DNA of 36,271 bases from Saprospiraceae bacterium (GTDB lineage: Bacteria > Bacteroidota > Bacteroidia > Chitinophagales > Saprospiraceae): positions 1-36,271 of the forward strand of contig JALVES010000135.1 of NCBI GenBank assembly GCA_027030635.1, written 5' to 3'. Made by a program: the position numbers and the translations under genes. Positions within the stretch are counted from its first letter, which is position 1; every line of letters begins with the position of its first letter. Shown here in pieces: positions 18,709-31,143 of this stretch. The notes beneath the pieces are model-generated. The model was not told where the DNA came from, made no database searches, and worked only from the letters and a program-made list of their open reading frames with translations.

Positions 18709-20562
18709 CTACATGCGTTCGGGCATTTCGATGCCCAATAAGGCCATTCCGCGATGCAGTGTACGGCCCACGACCCGGGCCAGACGCAGACGAAACGCCC
18801 GTGCCACCACATCCCCGGCAGAAAATATCGGCAACTCGTGCCACATTTTGTTAAAGGTCTTCGCCAATTGGTACAAATGACTGGCCAGATGGGAAGGATC
18901 ATACTCCAAAGCAGCCTGCTCAACCACTGAAGGAAATTGATGCAGGCCCATCAGCAATGCACGTTCTGAAGGATGTAAGGCCTCATAATTAACTGATTCA
19001 GAAAGACTTATGCCCTCCTTCTGAATCCTTCGCTCTAAGCCTCTGATGCGCACATAAGCGTACTGCACATAAGGCCCTGTTTGCCCCTGCAAATCCACAG
19101 ATTCGGCGGGATTGAAGGTCATCCACTTAGCCGGATTGACTTTCAGCAGGTAAAACTTCAATGCTGCCAGGCCCACTTTGCGGTTGATTTCCTCTCGCTG
19201 CTCCGGGGGCAATTCGTCCTGCCCTCCCCTTTCCTCTGCATTTTTGCGGGCTTCGGCTATGACTTCGGCTATAAGGTCATCGGCATCCACGACGGTACCT
19301 TCGCGCGATTTCATCTTGCCCTCGGGCAGCTCAACCATGCCATAAGAGAGGTGATAGAGCTTATCCGCATAAGGCTCTCCGAGGCGCTTGAGCAATTCGA
19401 ACAGCACTTTGAAGTGGTAATTTTGCTCATCGGCCACCACATAAGTCATTTCGTCCATGGCAAAATCCTCATAGCGGAGATGGGCTGTCCCCAGATCCTG
19501 AGTGATATACAGGGTTGTGCCATCGCCTCTCAGCAGCACTTTGGTGCCCAGCCCCACATCTTCGAGGTCCACCTGCACCGAGCCGTCTTCGGCTTTAAAG
19601 AACAAGCCCTTTTCCAGGCCTTTTTCCACCATTTCCCGTCCGAGCAGGTAAGTATCGCTTTCGTAGTAGTTTTTGTCGAAAGAGATTCCCAGTTTTTCAA
19701 AAGTTTCCTCAAAGCCGGCATAGACCCAGCCGTTCATTTGAGCCCAGAGCGCACGCGTATCGGGTTCGCCCTGTTCCCAGCGCAGCAGCATCTCGCGGGC
19801 TTGTCGCCCGAGTTGGCTGTAGGTGTTGAAATATTCGTTTTTGAAGACTTTGAAAAAGTCCTTTTCCGTTTGGTCTTTTTTTCGCCTTTCGGCAAATACG
19901 GCCCTGGCCTCTTCACTCGCCTGCCAGGCTTCGTATTCGGCCATAAACTGCTTTTCAAAGGCTACATACCACTTGCCCACAAAGTGGTCGCCCTTTATTC
20001 CTGTATTTTCAGGCGTCTCCCCTTTGCCAAACAACTGCCAGGCCAACATGCTTTTGCAGATGGCAATGCCCCTGTCGTTGATGACCTGTACGCGCCAGAC
20101 CTTTTTGCCCAACTCCTCCTGCAAAAGCGCACAGGAGGCGCCCAGCAGCATGTTGCGCAAATGGCCCAGGTGCAAAGGCTTGTTGGTGTTGGGCGAGCAG
20201 TATTCAATCACCAGCTTTTGGCCCTCACCCCGCGAGTTGCTGCCCCAATCGTCTTTTTGCTCCACCTCTTCGAGGAAGCGCAGCCAAAAATTTGCCGAAA
20301 GGCTGAGATTCAAAAAGCCCTTCACCACATTGAAAGCGCTGACCTCCGGGTACTTCTCTATTAGAAAGGCACCAATTTCTTCTGCAATCTGTGGCGGAGC
20401 TTTGGACAGGGCTGAGGCCAGAGGAAAAGTTACCAAAGTGAAATCCCCCTCGAAATCCGTGCGCGTAGGCATGATTTGCAGCTTCTCAGCCGGTAATTCG
20501 CGATCAAATTTTTCGCTTATGGCTCCGGCAATGGCCCGGCGCAAAAAAGAAACCATATCCAT
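18709..20562 (-). CDS. argS: Arginyl-tRNA synthetase
   Basis: [24 protein letters not shown] signature, anticodon domain, C-terminal ...GIEMPERM. Confidence 0.97.
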   Translation of the reverse strand: MDMVSFLRRAIAGAISEKFDRELPAEKLQIMPTRTDFEGDFTLVTFPLASALSKAPPQIAEEIGAFLIEKYPEVSAFNVVKGFLNLSLSANFWLRFLEEVEQKDDWGSNSRGEGQKLVIEYCSPNTNKPLHLGHLRNMLLGASCALLQEELGKKVWRVQVINDRGIAICKSMLAWQLFGKGETPENTGIKGDHFVGKWYVAFEKQFMAEYEAWQASEEARAVFAERRKKDQTEKDFFKVFKNEYFNTYSQLGRQAREMLLRWEQGEPDTRALWAQMNGWVYAGFEETFEKLGISFDKNYYESDTYLLGREMVEKGLEKGLFFKAEDGSVQVDLEDVGLGTKVLLRGDGTTLYITQDLGTAHLRYEDFAMDEMTYVVADEQNYHFKVLFELLKRLGEPYADKLYHLSYGMVELPEGKMKSREGTVVDADDLIAEVIAEARKNAEERGGQDELPPEQREEINRKVGLAALKFYLLKVNPAKWMTFNPAESVDLQGQTGPYVQYAYVRIRGLERRIQKEGISLSESVNYEALHPSERALLMGLHQFPSVVEQAALEYDPSHLASHLYQLAKTFNKMWHELPIFSAGDVVARAFRLRLARVVGRTLHRGMALLGIEMPERM

Positions 20563-20622
20563 AGGCAGTTCTTATGAGAAACTGCAAAGATACTACAAAT
20601 TTTAAGGCGGGAAAAGACAGAC

Positions 20623-20657
20623 AAAAAAAGCGGGAGGCGCACAAAGCAACCTCCCGC
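20623..20657 (-). terminator. Strong intrinsic terminator upstream of argS
   Basis: Minus strand GCGGGAGG(TTGCTTTGTGCG)CCTCCCGC then TTTTTTT. Confidence 0.85.
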
Positions 20658-20746
20658 CTCAATTTAGTAATCACAAACTTTTACCCTCCGACAAGGAGTT
20701 CTTTGAGAGGGTTTGTCTTTCAAAAGGCCGTCAAAACAACCTTTCC
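20623..20746 (-). ncRNA. Predicted small RNA or argS leader RNA, ~120 nt
   Basis: Minus-strand promoter at 20782-20751, three possible stem-loops, intrinsic terminator GCGGGAGG-N12-CCTCCCGC followed by 7 T on the minus strand. No convincing ORF. Confidence 0.5.
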
Positions 20747-20750
20747 GGTG

Positions 20751-20782
20751 CAAAGATACGAGCTCTTTTTCAAAGATCCAAA
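20751..20782 (-). promoter_or_regulatory. Bacteroidota-type promoter in the intergenic region (TTTG-N20-TATCTTTG)
   Basis: Minus strand TTTG at 20782-20779, TATCTTTG at 20758-20751, 20-nt spacer. Confidence 0.6.
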
Positions 20783-20799
20783 TTTTTTTGAAAAAAAAT

Positions 20800-21543
20800 T
20801 TAAAAACCTCCCGGACGGTACTGATCTTTATCGTCATCGGGCTTAATCATGCGCTCTCCGCCAAAGGGCATGTGGAAGCCGAGCATGATGGCTGTAATCC
20901 AATCTTTGCTGGAAGGATTGCCCAAAGCGCTGATGCCGTCTATGTAATCGGAAAAAGGCGTCATCAGGCTGGCCTCTAAGCTGAGATTCCAGCTGTTTGT
21001 GGGAGCAAAGCGCAGACCTCCGCCAAAAGGAAAGAGCACGTAAACGCCTTTGCTGTTTTCTTCATCCTGTTGGATGGTTTCAGCAGGGGCATTGATCTGG
21101 TTGTAATTGACATTGTGATTGACAAACCCCACGCCTGTACCGAGGAAGATGTAAGGGGAAAGCTTGCGGGAACTCGCCGGATCACCTGCTACGCCAAAGG
21201 GCGAATACTCCGCCACGAGCAGAATGCTGCCGATTTTTGTAAGCATGCGGCCGCCACGCTCCTCTATGCTCGGGTAAAGGCTGTCGTCGCCTGAAATTTT
21301 CAGATACCAGAGGCGGGCTCCAAGCGCTACCTGGGGCGACAAAAAATTGCGCACGCCAAAGCCCAGAGCAAATTCGCTGCCCTTGAGGGTAAAATTGGGC
21401 TCGACCATATCACCCTGATAAGTAGAAAGCCCCGCATAAGCACTGCCCTCCCAGGTACCTAAACCCATCTGGGCATTGACTGCAGCAGGGAAGCCAACAA
21501 GAGTAGTTAGAAAAATAACGGCAAAAAGTAAAACACCTTTCAT
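20800..21543 (-). CDS. Outer-membrane beta-barrel family protein
   Basis: Signal peptide (MKGVLLFAVIFLTTLVGFPAAVNAQ), alternating beta-barrel-like sequence. Start at 21543 preferred. Confidence 0.8.
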   Translation of the reverse strand: MKGVLLFAVIFLTTLVGFPAAVNAQMGLGTWEGSAYAGLSTYQGDMVEPNFTLKGSEFALGFGVRNFLSPQVALGARLWYLKISGDDSLYPSIEERGGRMLTKIGSILLVAEYSPFGVAGDPASSRKLSPYIFLGTGVGFVNHNVNYNQINAPAETIQQDEENSKGVYVLFPFGGGLRFAPTNSWNLSLEASLMTPFSDYIDGISALGNPSSKDWITAIMLGFHMPFGGERMIKPDDDKDQYRPGGF

Positions 21544-21637
21544 GACTATTGTTTTTGCGATGAACAAAATAAGCCGGTATGGGATACAATCAGTTCGCGT
21601 AGAACGCTGCCAAATTTTAATCTGTCAGTTCGACTTA

Positions 21638-21668
21638 CAAAGATAGACCCTTTTTAACAAAAAAGCAA
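21638..21668 (-). promoter_or_regulatory. Predicted promoter of the outer-membrane protein gene (TTG-N20-TATCTTTG)
   Basis: Minus strand TTG at 21668-21666 and TATCTTTG at 21645-21638. Confidence 0.55.
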
Positions 21669-21736
21669 GAAACTTCACAAAAAAAATAAGAACCCGTGAA
21701 AAAGCAGAAAAACAGCTAACTTTGTTCGCAACAGGA

Positions 21737-22621
21737 ATGAACAAAATCATGATACATCCCCAAACAGGCATTCGTGCCAAAGGACGACTGATAAGCACAG
21801 AGCACCCGCTCATCATGGGCATTCTAAACCTCACGCCCGACTCTTTCTTTGATGGCGGAAAGTACCAGGACATCCCACAAGCCTTACGGCATGCAAAAAA
21901 GATGCTGGAAGAAGGCGCCGACATCATAGATGTGGGCGGCATGTCCTCCCGACCGGGAGCCCGTCTGATCACAGCAGAAGAAGAATGCAAACGCGTACTG
22001 CCCCTGATTGAGGCCCTGCACGAGGAACTCCCCGATGCCGTCATTTCCATAGACACCATCTATGCTTCCACAGCCCGCAAAGCCATAGAAGCAGGCGCCG
22101 CCATCATCAACGACATCTCTGCAGGGCGCATAGACCCCGGGATGTTTCCCACTGCAGCAGAGCTGCAGGTGCCTTACGTCCTCATGCATATGCAAGGCCT
22201 GCCACACAACATGCAACAGCATCCCGTCTATGAAGATGTGGTGCGCGAGGTCTTCGACTTCTTCACAGAAAAAATCGGCAAGCTGCGGCAGCTCGGCCTG
22301 CACGACATCATTCTCGACCCGGGCTTTGGCTTTGGAAAGACCCTGGCGCACAACTATACGCTTTTGCGCCGGCTCTCTGTCTTCCGCGCTTTTGACATGC
22401 CCCTTCTCGTGGGTATATCCCGAAAATCCATGATCAACAAAGTGCTTAAAACCACACCGACCCAAGCTCTCAATGGCACCACAGCCGCGCACGTGCTGGC
22501 CTTAGAGCAGGGAGCCAACATCCTGCGCGTACACGATGTAACCCCGGCCCGTGAAGCCATTGCCATCCGGGAGGCATTCCACAACATTGAGCCCGTGAAT
22601 AACTCCACAGATTTAGTATGA
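21737..22621 (+). CDS. folP: Dihydropteroate synthase
   Basis: MGILNLTPDSFFDGG, DVGGMSSRPGA, ILDPGFGFGKT, VGISRKS motifs. -7-like TAACTTTG at 21717-21724. Confidence 0.96.
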   Translation: MNKIMIHPQTGIRAKGRLISTEHPLIMGILNLTPDSFFDGGKYQDIPQALRHAKKMLEEGADIIDVGGMSSRPGARLITAEEECKRVLPLIEALHEELPDAVISIDTIYASTARKAIEAGAAIINDISAGRIDPGMFPTAAELQVPYVLMHMQGLPHNMQQHPVYEDVVREVFDFFTEKIGKLRQLGLHDIILDPGFGFGKTLAHNYTLLRRLSVFRAFDMPLLVGISRKSMINKVLKTTPTQALNGTTAAHVLALEQGANILRVHDVTPAREAIAIREAFHNIEPVNNSTDLV

Positions 22622-23922
22622 GCCCGACCACGTCACTGACAGAAAACCAAATCAAGAAAATAGCGCTTGCCTACCTCAGGCATTATTACCGCTTCCGCCC
22701 GCGAACGGAAAACGAGGCTTCCCTGGCGCTCTTAGACGTCCGGCTCGGAGGAGACATCAAGGCAGATGTCATGCTCATCTTCTGTAAACCCGAAGCCATC
22801 CATACCCTTGGCTCCTTCAAAAGTGATGAACAAAAAATTCGTGAGCTCGTCTCTAAAAACCAATGCAACTTCTTCGCTACCTGCGAAGCCACCTCACGGG
22901 ACGTCAAAGAAGAGCTCTACTACGATTTTGACAAAGACCTTTGGCTTCTTGACAGCCTCGCCTTCGGGCTCTTTCTCACCACCGGTTTTTTCATTTATGC
23001 AGAGCTGTTCCCACACTGGTTCCCCGGTTTTTTGCAGCTGTTGCTACAGCCTTTTGAAAAACATCAGCCGTTCCTGCTTGGAGGGGTGGCCGTAGCCCTG
23101 AACTTCTTTACAATATCCATCAGCGCACTTATCGGCCTGTACAGCAAGAGATTTAACATCCGCTACCGGTATATTCACGCCTTACAACAGTTCGAGGAGT
23201 ACGATGCCGATGAACAATGGGTCGCCTTTTCCAAAGAGGTCTTTGAGGAGGAGCATCCCAAAAGCGGAGAAAAAATTTATTGGAAGAAAAACGAATACTA
23301 TCAGGAACTCCACCGCCAGGCCCTCAATGCCGGTGTCGGCCTGCTCGCCATTGATGAAAAGAAAAATGTCATACCCATCATCACCCCCCGCCGAAAAAAA
23401 CTAAGAATCAAAGAAGACCGCAAAAAACGAACCTGGCAAAAAATCGCCCGGGCTGTAAGCCTCCCAAAAACTAAACAAAAAACCGAAAAACTGCACGCAC
23501 AGCTCCACGCCAAAGTCTCTAACCATCAATTCGGGCACTCCTATGTACCCCCAATCCTGTTCTCTTTGGTGTTTCTGTTTATCATTGGCCTGAGCATCTA
23601 TCGTCACTACACCCTGCGCCCGGGAGCCAGATGGTCCTCCCACGCAGCCGAACTCAAACACTGGCAGGAGCAAAAAAACCAACCCGTCACCCTGACCGAA
23701 TTGCAACGCCAAAGATTGGCCCTCTCGGCCTTCATAGACACCCCTTTTTGGCCTGTAAACCTGCCCTTTCTCTTCGACTCCACAACTTACATAGACCCCA
23801 TCCTGCTCAAAATACAAAGACGCAAACCCGAAAACCGCATCTTTGGCCCCATGCTCCCGCAGGAAGATACGAGCTACACCGAAGAAACCGAAAGCCATAC
23901 CCCCCCTGACAGCGGCCATTAA
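22618..23922 (+). CDS. Hypothetical membrane protein; N-terminal domain possibly PD-(D/E)XK-like
   Basis: Overlaps the folP stop by 4 bp. Two central TM segments and one C-terminal TM. N-terminal ...LGGDIKADVMLIF...FFATCEATSRD is only suggestive of a nuclease-like fold. Confidence 0.6.
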   Translation: MSPTTSLTENQIKKIALAYLRHYYRFRPRTENEASLALLDVRLGGDIKADVMLIFCKPEAIHTLGSFKSDEQKIRELVSKNQCNFFATCEATSRDVKEELYYDFDKDLWLLDSLAFGLFLTTGFFIYAELFPHWFPGFLQLLLQPFEKHQPFLLGGVAVALNFFTISISALIGLYSKRFNIRYRYIHALQQFEEYDADEQWVAFSKEVFEEEHPKSGEKIYWKKNEYYQELHRQALNAGVGLLAIDEKKNVIPIITPRRKKLRIKEDRKKRTWQKIARAVSLPKTKQKTEKLHAQLHAKVSNHQFGHSYVPPILFSLVFLFIIGLSIYRHYTLRPGARWSSHAAELKHWQEQKNQPVTLTELQRQRLALSAFIDTPFWPVNLPFLFDSTTYIDPILLKIQRRKPENRIFGPMLPQEDTSYTEETESHTPPDSGH

Positions 23923-24022
23923 AAAATACTTAAAATACCCAACCTCTTAAGGTGATAACGGGTTCTCTTCAAAGAAAGCATACCTCATACGCGCAAAAAA
24001 CAACCTCAATAAGCCCCGGTTC

Positions 24023-27000
24023 ATGAGCCAGACAGCCCACAAAGATGTTACCCCGCCGGAGAATCAGAGCCGGGGGCGCCGCATCAGGCGTTTCTTGTGG
24101 CGAAGCCTGCTCTGGATACTGGGCATCATCACTGCACTTTGGCTCATCCTGCAGCTCCCCATCGTTCAAAAGCACATGAGCCGGCGAGCCGCCCAATGGC
24201 TCTCCAATGAGCTACATACCAAAGTCGAAGTCGGCAACTTCCGCTTCCTCCTCTTCAACCAGTGGAGCCTGCGCGATGTGTATATAGAAGACCCCCTCGA
24301 GGATACCCTCCTCTATGCACGCGACATCTCCCTCATCCTGCAAAACGGCCTGCCCGGACTGCTCTCCGGGCACATCACCATACAGGGAGTGAAACTCGAC
24401 GGCATCAGGTTCTTCCTCCGCAAAGACACTCTCAGGCCCGACGGCAACCTCGCCTTCCTCAAAGAATACTTCCAAAAACCACCCGACACCACCTCCTATC
24501 CGCAAAGAGAAAAAAAGCCTCTCGACATCCAACTCAACAAGCTCGATATCAGGGATGCCGCCTTCGAAAAACTCGACAGCCTCAAAGGCGAAAACCAACA
24601 CTTTTATCTCGGAGAAGGACATCTGAAATTCTCGCAGGTGGACCTGGCACAAGGCACCATCGTCCTCAGGAAAGCAAGTATAAAACAGTTTAGCCTCGAA
24701 GTAGAGTTGTATCACGCCCTCCGCCCCGAAACCTGGGGGCCATCACCTCCGCCTCCCTCCGATGAAGCCGAAGCCTGGTTGGAACAAGCACAGGAAGCCT
24801 TTGCCCCCTTGCTTCCCTTTGATCTGTATGTAGATGAGTTTGCCCTGGAAAAAAGTCAATTCGCCCTGCACAATTGGCGACGCGAGCCCGAACGCCTCAG
24901 CCGCGAAGACGTATTGGACTACCAACACATGGACGTGCGCGACATCCATGCCTACATAGAATGCTTCGAATACATACGCGACACCTTCCGGGCCCGCGTC
25001 AACGACATGAGCTTTCGCGCTCAAAGTGGCTTTATTTGTGAGAGCCTTTCGGCAAATGAGGTGCTGGTCTCACCACGCAAAGTCGTCCTCAACGACCTCC
25101 AACTCATCACGCCTTACAGCCGAATCGGAGATACCCTGCAGCTCAAATACAGAAAATACGGCGATTTCATTGAATTTCCCGATAAGGTCTTCATGGACTT
25201 CAAAGTACACAACTCCTCTATTGCACTACACGACATCATAACCTTCGCCCCGCCTTTGGAAAACAACGTCTTCTTTCTCGACAACCGCTACAAAACCATA
25301 GATTTCCGGGGGCGCATCAGCGGAAGGGTAAACAGCCTGCGCGGTCGGGAACTGGAGATGAACATGGCCGGAAAAACCTATCTGCGCGGCAACTTCAATT
25401 CCTTCAACCTCTCTGTGCCGGGGCAACAGAGTTTGAACATCAGCTTAGAACAACTCAACACCCACATCACCGCCCTGCGACAACTGCTGCCCAAGTTCGA
25501 CCTGCCGCCCAACTACGACAAACTCGGAGCCCTCTCCTTCTCCGGAAATTTCGACGGCTTCTTTCAGGACTTCGTAGCTCACGGAGACCTCCATACCGAG
25601 CTCGGCAGGGCTGTCATGGACCTCCGCATGGTGCTGCACGACAAACTCGAAAATGCAGACTACTCCGGCTCGCTCAACCTCATCGCCTTCGATCTCGGGA
25701 AATGGACCGGCAGCCCCCAAATCGGCCGCATGACCGGCTCCACACGCATCCTCGATGGCCACGGCCTCTCAGCGCAAACAGCCTCCGCCCAGCTCTTTGC
25801 ACAGCTCGACAGCCTCGACATCCGCGGCTACGTCTATCGGGACCTCAGCATGGAAGGACGCATCAACCAAAATCTCTTTGACGGAGACTTCAACATTAAA
25901 GACCCCAATATAGACTTCTCCTTCAAAGGCTCCATTGATTTCACCGGCCGCGAGCCCGTCCTCGATTTTACGGCAGATATCCGAACCATCAAGTTCAAAA
26001 AACTCAACCTGCTGACAAAAGACTACGAGCTCGCCACCAAAATGGACATTGACCTGCACAACCTCAACCTCTCCTCCACCTACGGGCAAATAGCTCTGCG
26101 CGAATTCTCCCTGAGTACCACAGACAGCGTCTATTGCATGGATTCCATGCTCGTGCAATCAACGCTCTTTAGCGACACCAGCAGGCAGCTCACCATCATC
26201 TCCGATTTGGCGAAAGCCGAAATGAACGGCCACTATGATCTGGCAACCCTGCCCACCGTATTCTTCGACTTTGCGCGGCGCAACTACCCCATTTTCGCAA
26301 AAGCCGTCGGCCTGCCGGCAGACTCCCTCCAAGCTTTAGAACATCCCTATCACTTCGAGTTCGAACTGGACATCTTCGACAGCCACCATTTCGAGCAACT
26401 GCTCTCTCCCAAAATAGCCCTGCCACAGGGGCTCAATTATTCCGGCGCTTACCGGGGCGCTTCCGACTCCCTCTCCCTGACACTGCGCATTCCGCAATTG
26501 CAATGGGACAATGTCCTTATGGATGACATCGTCGCCAAATTCAAAGCGGAAGGAAACGATGCCTATTTCGACTTCAATGTTTTTAACACCACCATTGGCA
26601 AAAATCTCGAATTCGCCCCCGTCAACTTCCTCAGCTATTTCAAAGGTGACACCCTGGAATTTGCCATTACTGCACACAACTTCAACGAGCTGCTCAACAA
26701 CCTCGAACTCAATGGAGAGTTGCTCCCCATTGAAAACGATTTCTCGCTGCACTTCAACAGATCGGAAATCGTCATCTGGCAGCAAAAATGGCAAGTGCGC
26801 GAAAACAACTTCCTGCGCTTTGGCAAGGACTACATCTTCACCCGCGACTTCGTCATGACCAGCGGCCTGCGCACCATGGTCTTCGAAAGCATAGGCGAAA
26901 AAGGTCTGGGGCTTTACCTCAAAAACTTCAACTTCGACCTCATAGACCACCTCTGGGATTACGAACAACTCAACTTCAACGGCCATTTCGACCTGAGCGC

Positions 27001-28927
27001 CTCTGTCGAAGACCTCTTCCAAATGAAAGGACTCGCCCTCGAGCTGGAATCCGACAACCTCCGGGTCAATGAAGACCCCTTTGGCAGCCTGCAAATAGAG
27101 CTCAACGCTCCGGACCTGCGCGACCGCGTAACGACCTTCATACGCCTGCAACGCAACGCCCAAAAACTGGAGGTCAATGGCCATTACTACCTGCCCAACT
27201 ATCTCATCGCCAGAAACAGACGCTATGGAAGACACAAACCCAACACCCTTGACCTCCAAGTGGAAATAGCCAACTATCCACTCGACATGCTCGAATACTG
27301 GTTGCACGAATCCATAGAAAACACCGTGGGAGAGGTAGATGCCCGACTGCAAGTCAGCGGCCCCCTCCTCAAACCACACATCAAAGGGCTGGCCGTCGCC
27401 CGCGAAGTGGCAACCACCATCAAGGCCATCAACACCCGCTACTTCGTCGAAGAAGAAACCATCGCACTCACAGACAGCATCTTCAGCGTTCAGGCTGCCC
27501 GGGTCTTTGACGAACTCGGCAACATGGCCTATGCCTACGGCGGCATTACCCACGACCACTTCCGCAAATTCGGCCTCGATGTACGCCTGCAAACCAATGA
27601 ATTCCTCGCGCTCAACCTCCCCAAAAGCAAAGATGCCCTTTTCTATGGAACGGCCATTGGCAGCGGAGAGGTCTTCTTCAGCGGCTCCTTCCAAAAAACG
27701 GATATGTACATCAACGCCACGGCACTCAGCGGCACGCGCATTTTCATCCCCGTTTCTTACGATCGCGATGCCTCCCCCGTGGACTACATCCACTTTAAAG
27801 AAACCCGCAAATTCCTGCCTCAAGCTGAGACCAAAGCCCAACAGACCCCTCTGGGCCTGGGCATGGAAATGGACTTTCACATCCTGCCGGCAGCATCCAT
27901 GGAAATCATTTTTGATGAACAGGCCGGAGACATCCTGCGCGGAAAAGGCACAGGCGACATCAAAATACTCGTGGGCAGAGACGGCTCTTTTGAAATGTTC
28001 GGCAATTACCGCATCGAAGAAGGACAATACCTCTTTACCATGCTCAATGTGGTCAACAAGCCCTTCGTGGTAGATCGGGGCGGCACCATCCACTGGACGG
28101 GCGATCCCTTTGCCGCCGAAATTGACCTCAAAGCGCGCTACCAGGGGCTCACCGCTCCCCTCTCCAACTTCATCCCCGAGTACCTCATCCAGGCCAACGA
28201 CGCCACCCGACAGGCTGCCCGAACGCCCACCGATGTCGAACTCATCATGAAACTCAGCGGCAACCTGCTCAAACCCGACATCGTCTTCGACCTCGACTTC
28301 CCCACCCTGCACGGAGAGCTCAAAACCTATGTAGAGAGCAAACTGCGCCTCATCCGGCAGGACCCCAACGAAATGAACCGCCAGGTCTTTGGCCTCATCG
28401 TCATGGGGCAGTTCATCCCTTCCAATTTCTCCTTCCAGGGGCAGGAGCTCAACACCATTTACAACACCGTTACGGAAATGCTCTCTCAACAGCTCTCCAA
28501 CTACCTCACCAACCTGGTCGCCGAATGGCTGCACGAAGACGGGCTCATCTCCGGCATTGACTTCGACATCAAATACTCCACCTATCAGGACCAAAACTTC
28601 CTGCGGGGCAATGAAGTACAGGTACAACTCAAAAACTACCTGCTCAACGACCGCCTGACTGTCAACATAGGCGGCAACTTAGACGTCAGTGGAAACAACA
28701 CACCTACACCTACAACCAACTCCGGCGTTTACTTCGCAGGGAACTATGTAGTGGAGTACCTGCTCTCTCCCGAAGGCACCCTCAAAATACGCGCTTACCA
28801 CCGCACGGAGCCCGACATCGCAGGCAGCAAAATCAACAAAACCGGCTTCGGCATCAGCTATCGCAAAGAGTTTGACAGCTTTGATGAATTTTTAAAAGGA
28901 CTCAGGAAAACAGTTAAAGATCAGTAA
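24023..28927 (+). CDS. TamB-like translocation/assembly module (DUF490 C-terminal domain)
   Basis: 1634 aa, N-terminal TM anchor, long repetitive beta-rich region, C-terminal [54 protein letters not shown]... Confidence 0.92.
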   Translation: MSQTAHKDVTPPENQSRGRRIRRFLWRSLLWILGIITALWLILQLPIVQKHMSRRAAQWLSNELHTKVEVGNFRFLLFNQWSLRDVYIEDPLEDTLLYARDISLILQNGLPGLLSGHITIQGVKLDGIRFFLRKDTLRPDGNLAFLKEYFQKPPDTTSYPQREKKPLDIQLNKLDIRDAAFEKLDSLKGENQHFYLGEGHLKFSQVDLAQGTIVLRKASIKQFSLEVELYHALRPETWGPSPPPPSDEAEAWLEQAQEAFAPLLPFDLYVDEFALEKSQFALHNWRREPERLSREDVLDYQHMDVRDIHAYIECFEYIRDTFRARVNDMSFRAQSGFICESLSANEVLVSPRKVVLNDLQLITPYSRIGDTLQLKYRKYGDFIEFPDKVFMDFKVHNSSIALHDIITFAPPLENNVFFLDNRYKTIDFRGRISGRVNSLRGRELEMNMAGKTYLRGNFNSFNLSVPGQQSLNISLEQLNTHITALRQLLPKFDLPPNYDKLGALSFSGNFDGFFQDFVAHGDLHTELGRAVMDLRMVLHDKLENADYSGSLNLIAFDLGKWTGSPQIGRMTGSTRILDGHGLSAQTASAQLFAQLDSLDIRGYVYRDLSMEGRINQNLFDGDFNIKDPNIDFSFKGSIDFTGREPVLDFTADIRTIKFKKLNLLTKDYELATKMDIDLHNLNLSSTYGQIALREFSLSTTDSVYCMDSMLVQSTLFSDTSRQLTIISDLAKAEMNGHYDLATLPTVFFDFARRNYPIFAKAVGLPADSLQALEHPYHFEFELDIFDSHHFEQLLSPKIALPQGLNYSGAYRGASDSLSLTLRIPQLQWDNVLMDDIVAKFKAEGNDAYFDFNVFNTTIGKNLEFAPVNFLSYFKGDTLEFAITAHNFNELLNNLELNGELLPIENDFSLHFNRSEIVIWQQKWQVRENNFLRFGKDYIFTRDFVMTSGLRTMVFESIGEKGLGLYLKNFNFDLIDHLWDYEQLNFNGHFDLSASVEDLFQMKGLALELESDNLRVNEDPFGSLQIELNAPDLRDRVTTFIRLQRNAQKLEVNGHYYLPNYLIARNRRYGRHKPNTLDLQVEIANYPLDMLEYWLHESIENTVGEVDARLQVSGPLLKPHIKGLAVAREVATTIKAINTRYFVEEETIALTDSIFSVQAARVFDELGNMAYAYGGITHDHFRKFGLDVRLQTNEFLALNLPKSKDALFYGTAIGSGEVFFSGSFQKTDMYINATALSGTRIFIPVSYDRDASPVDYIHFKETRKFLPQAETKAQQTPLGLGMEMDFHILPAASMEIIFDEQAGDILRGKGTGDIKILVGRDGSFEMFGNYRIEEGQYLFTMLNVVNKPFVVDRGGTIHWTGDPFAAEIDLKARYQGLTAPLSNFIPEYLIQANDATRQAARTPTDVELIMKLSGNLLKPDIVFDLDFPTLHGELKTYVESKLRLIRQDPNEMNRQVFGLIVMGQFIPSNFSFQGQELNTIYNTVTEMLSQQLSNYLTNLVAEWLHEDGLISGIDFDIKYSTYQDQNFLRGNEVQVQLKNYLLNDRLTVNIGGNLDVSGNNTPTPTTNSGVYFAGNYVVEYLLSPEGTLKIRAYHRTEPDIAGSKINKTGFGISYRKEFDSFDEFLKGLRKTVKDQ

Positions 28928-30017
28928 GACGGCTGCTTTGGCTGCGCAAAAAGTGATCGGCCAACACCAGTGCAGCCATGGCCTCCACAATGGGAACCGC
29001 CCGCGGCACTACACAGGGATCGTGCCTGCCCCGCCCTTCCAACAATACTTCTTCACCCTGCTCATCCACACTCAACTGCGGTCGCATAATGGTGGCCACC
29101 GGTTTGAAAGCAGCTTTGAAATAAATGGGCATCCCATTGCTAATGCCTCCCTGGATGCCTCCGGAAAAATTCGTCTCTGTTTTAATAAGCGGATTGCCCT
29201 CTTCATCAAAGCCATCCCTGAAAAAGAGGTCGTTGTGCTCTGACCCCCTCATACTCGTTCCGGCAAAGCCCGAGCCATATTCAAAACCTTTACAGGCATT
29301 GATGCTCAACATGGCTTTCGCCAAATCTGCCTGCAAGCGATCAAAAACGGGAGCGCCCCAACCAACGGGGCAGCCCTCTATCCTGCAGCTAATGACGCCG
29401 CCCACAGTGTCGCCCTCCTTGCGCAGCTGCAAAATCAGCTCTTCCATTTTTCGGGCTGTGGGCAGATGCGGGCAGCGCACCGGCGTCTTTTCAATATCCG
29501 CAAAATCCCAGGTTTCTTCCGGCGCATTCAGCGATACGTCCCCCACGCTGCTGACCCAGGCCGTTAATTGCACGCCCTGAGTTTCCAACAATTGTCTCGC
29601 AACGGCCCCTGCGGCTACGCGGGCCACCGTTTCGCGGGCAGAGGAGCGCCCGCCTCCCCGCCAATCTCTATGGCCGTATTTCTTGTGCCAAGTGAAATCT
29701 GCATGAGAGGGTCTGTAGGCTTTCGCCAAATGATCGTAATCGCGGCTGCGCGCATCGCGATTGCGGATGAGCAGGGCAATGGGCGTACCCGTCGTCTTAC
29801 CCTCAAAGATACCTGACAGGACCTCTACCTCATCCGGCTCTTTGCGCTGGCTGCTCAACTTCGATTGTCCGGGGCGACGCCGGCTAAGCTCCCGCTCAAT
29901 AAAGGCCATGTCTATTTCCAGACCTGCCGGACAACCGTCTATGACAACGCCCATGGCCGGGCCATGAGACTCTCCAAAAGTGGTGATGCGAAAGACCTTT
30001 CCAAAAGTATTAGACAT
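28914..30017 (-). CDS. aroC: Chorismate synthase
   Basis: [69 protein letters not shown] motifs. Confidence 0.97.
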   Translation of the reverse strand: MSNTFGKVFRITTFGESHGPAMGVVIDGCPAGLEIDMAFIERELSRRRPGQSKLSSQRKEPDEVEVLSGIFEGKTTGTPIALLIRNRDARSRDYDHLAKAYRPSHADFTWHKKYGHRDWRGGGRSSARETVARVAAGAVARQLLETQGVQLTAWVSSVGDVSLNAPEETWDFADIEKTPVRCPHLPTARKMEELILQLRKEGDTVGGVISCRIEGCPVGWGAPVFDRLQADLAKAMLSINACKGFEYGSGFAGTSMRGSEHNDLFFRDGFDEEGNPLIKTETNFSGGIQGGISNGMPIYFKAAFKPVATIMRPQLSVDEQGEEVLLEGRGRHDPCVVPRAVPIVEAMAALVLADHFLRSQSSRLTDL

Positions 30018-31143
30018 GAGTCATGCAATTTTTTAAAACATCTTGTAGCACCTCCTGCTCACGCTCCCAATTCAGGGCCGAAGCTGCGCGGGCAGCCTTT
30101 TCCGAAAGCTCTGTATAGCGCCTTTCATCCGCCAATAAGGACCGAATGGCTTCGACGATATGCCGCACTTCCAAATCCGGCAACAAGACATATACTCCCC
30201 ACTGCTCGTGCAGGCGGCGGTACTCCGGAAAATCCATCTCAATTGAGGGCAAAGCTGCCTGCAAATAATCCATAGACTTGTTGGAAAGCGAGTAGTAATA
30301 ATTCAAGCTGGAAGCATCCAACAAATCCAGGCCCAAAGTTGCAGCCTTTGTCAAATCCGACAGCCTCTCAGGAGGCAGATGCCCGAAAAAACGCACGCGT
30401 CCACTCAGTCCTTCCTCTTCCACCATTTGCCGCAAGGCAACAGATAAATCTCCGCGGCCGGCCAGCCACAGCTCTACTCCGGGCAAGGCCTTTACAGCCT
30501 GCAAAAGTTCAGGAAGTCCCCGCCCGGCATTCAAAGCGCCCTGGTACAAAAGTACGGGCTTTTTGGGAATCACTTTTCTCACAAACGAGTACGGCTTTTC
30601 GCCCCCACCTTCGCCGCTCCAATCCACAGCAGGTACATTTCGCAAGACGCAAAAAGGGCGACCATAGCGATTGGCCAAAACCTCTGCCAGAGTCTCCCCA
30701 ACTGTAACAGCGCTACAACAATCAGGTATGCACAAACGGGCCACGAGTTCCCAGATGCGTTTGCTAAAAGCTCTGCCCTGCAATTCAGGCACTTCGGTAA
30801 AATACTCGTGTGCATCATAAATCCAGGGTTTTCCCCTCAATTTTTTGAGCAGCCAGTGAGGCAAAACCGTATCCAAATCAGCTGCCCAAGCCAGATCATA
30901 GTACCGAAACAGGAGGAAAAAAAACAGACGCAACTGAAACTCTAAATAAAACAACTTGCCTTTGTGAAAAAAGCACTTCAACCTTTTTTGCCTATACGCG
31001 CGATTCGAAAGCGGCTGAGAATCGGGCAGCACACGCCCCAAAAGCAAAACTCCATGGCCCATATCGCTGAGTGCGGCAGCTATGCGTTGCATGCGCTGAT
31101 CACCCGTCAGATCGCTGGTAGCTGTCAGGACAATTTCAGGCAT
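30010..31143 (-). CDS. Glycosyltransferase, GT4/GT1-like fold
   Basis: Two-domain GT-B pattern: [57 protein letters not shown]. Overlaps aroC and recQ by 8 bp each. Confidence 0.88.
   Translation of the reverse strand: MPEIVLTATSDLTGDQRMQRIAAALSDMGHGVLLLGRVLPDSQPLSNRAYRQKRLKCFFHKGKLFYLEFQLRLFFFLLFRYYDLAWAADLDTVLPHWLLKKLRGKPWIYDAHEYFTEVPELQGRAFSKRIWELVARLCIPDCCSAVTVGETLAEVLANRYGRPFCVLRNVPAVDWSGEGGGEKPYSFVRKVIPKKPVLLYQGALNAGRGLPELLQAVKALPGVELWLAGRGDLSVALRQMVEEEGLSGRVRFFGHLPPERLSDLTKAATLGLDLLDASSLNYYYSLSNKSMDYLQAALPSIEMDFPEYRRLHEQWGVYVLLPDLEVRHIVEAIRSLLADERRYTELSEKAARAASALNWEREQEVLQDVLKNCMTHV

Noticed and set aside
18695-18844. 50-residue N-terminal extension of the glnS ORF
   Set aside because: Lies within the argS 3' end. 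Homology begins at [11 protein letters not shown] (18694).
19081-20364. 427-aa + strand ORF opposite argS
   Set aside because: Antisense artefact of a confidently identified gene.
26336-28627. 763-aa ORF antisense to the tamB-like gene
   Set aside because: Translation shows no recognisable domain and is Val/Glu/Phe-rich. It mirrors the coding phase of the genuine + strand gene.
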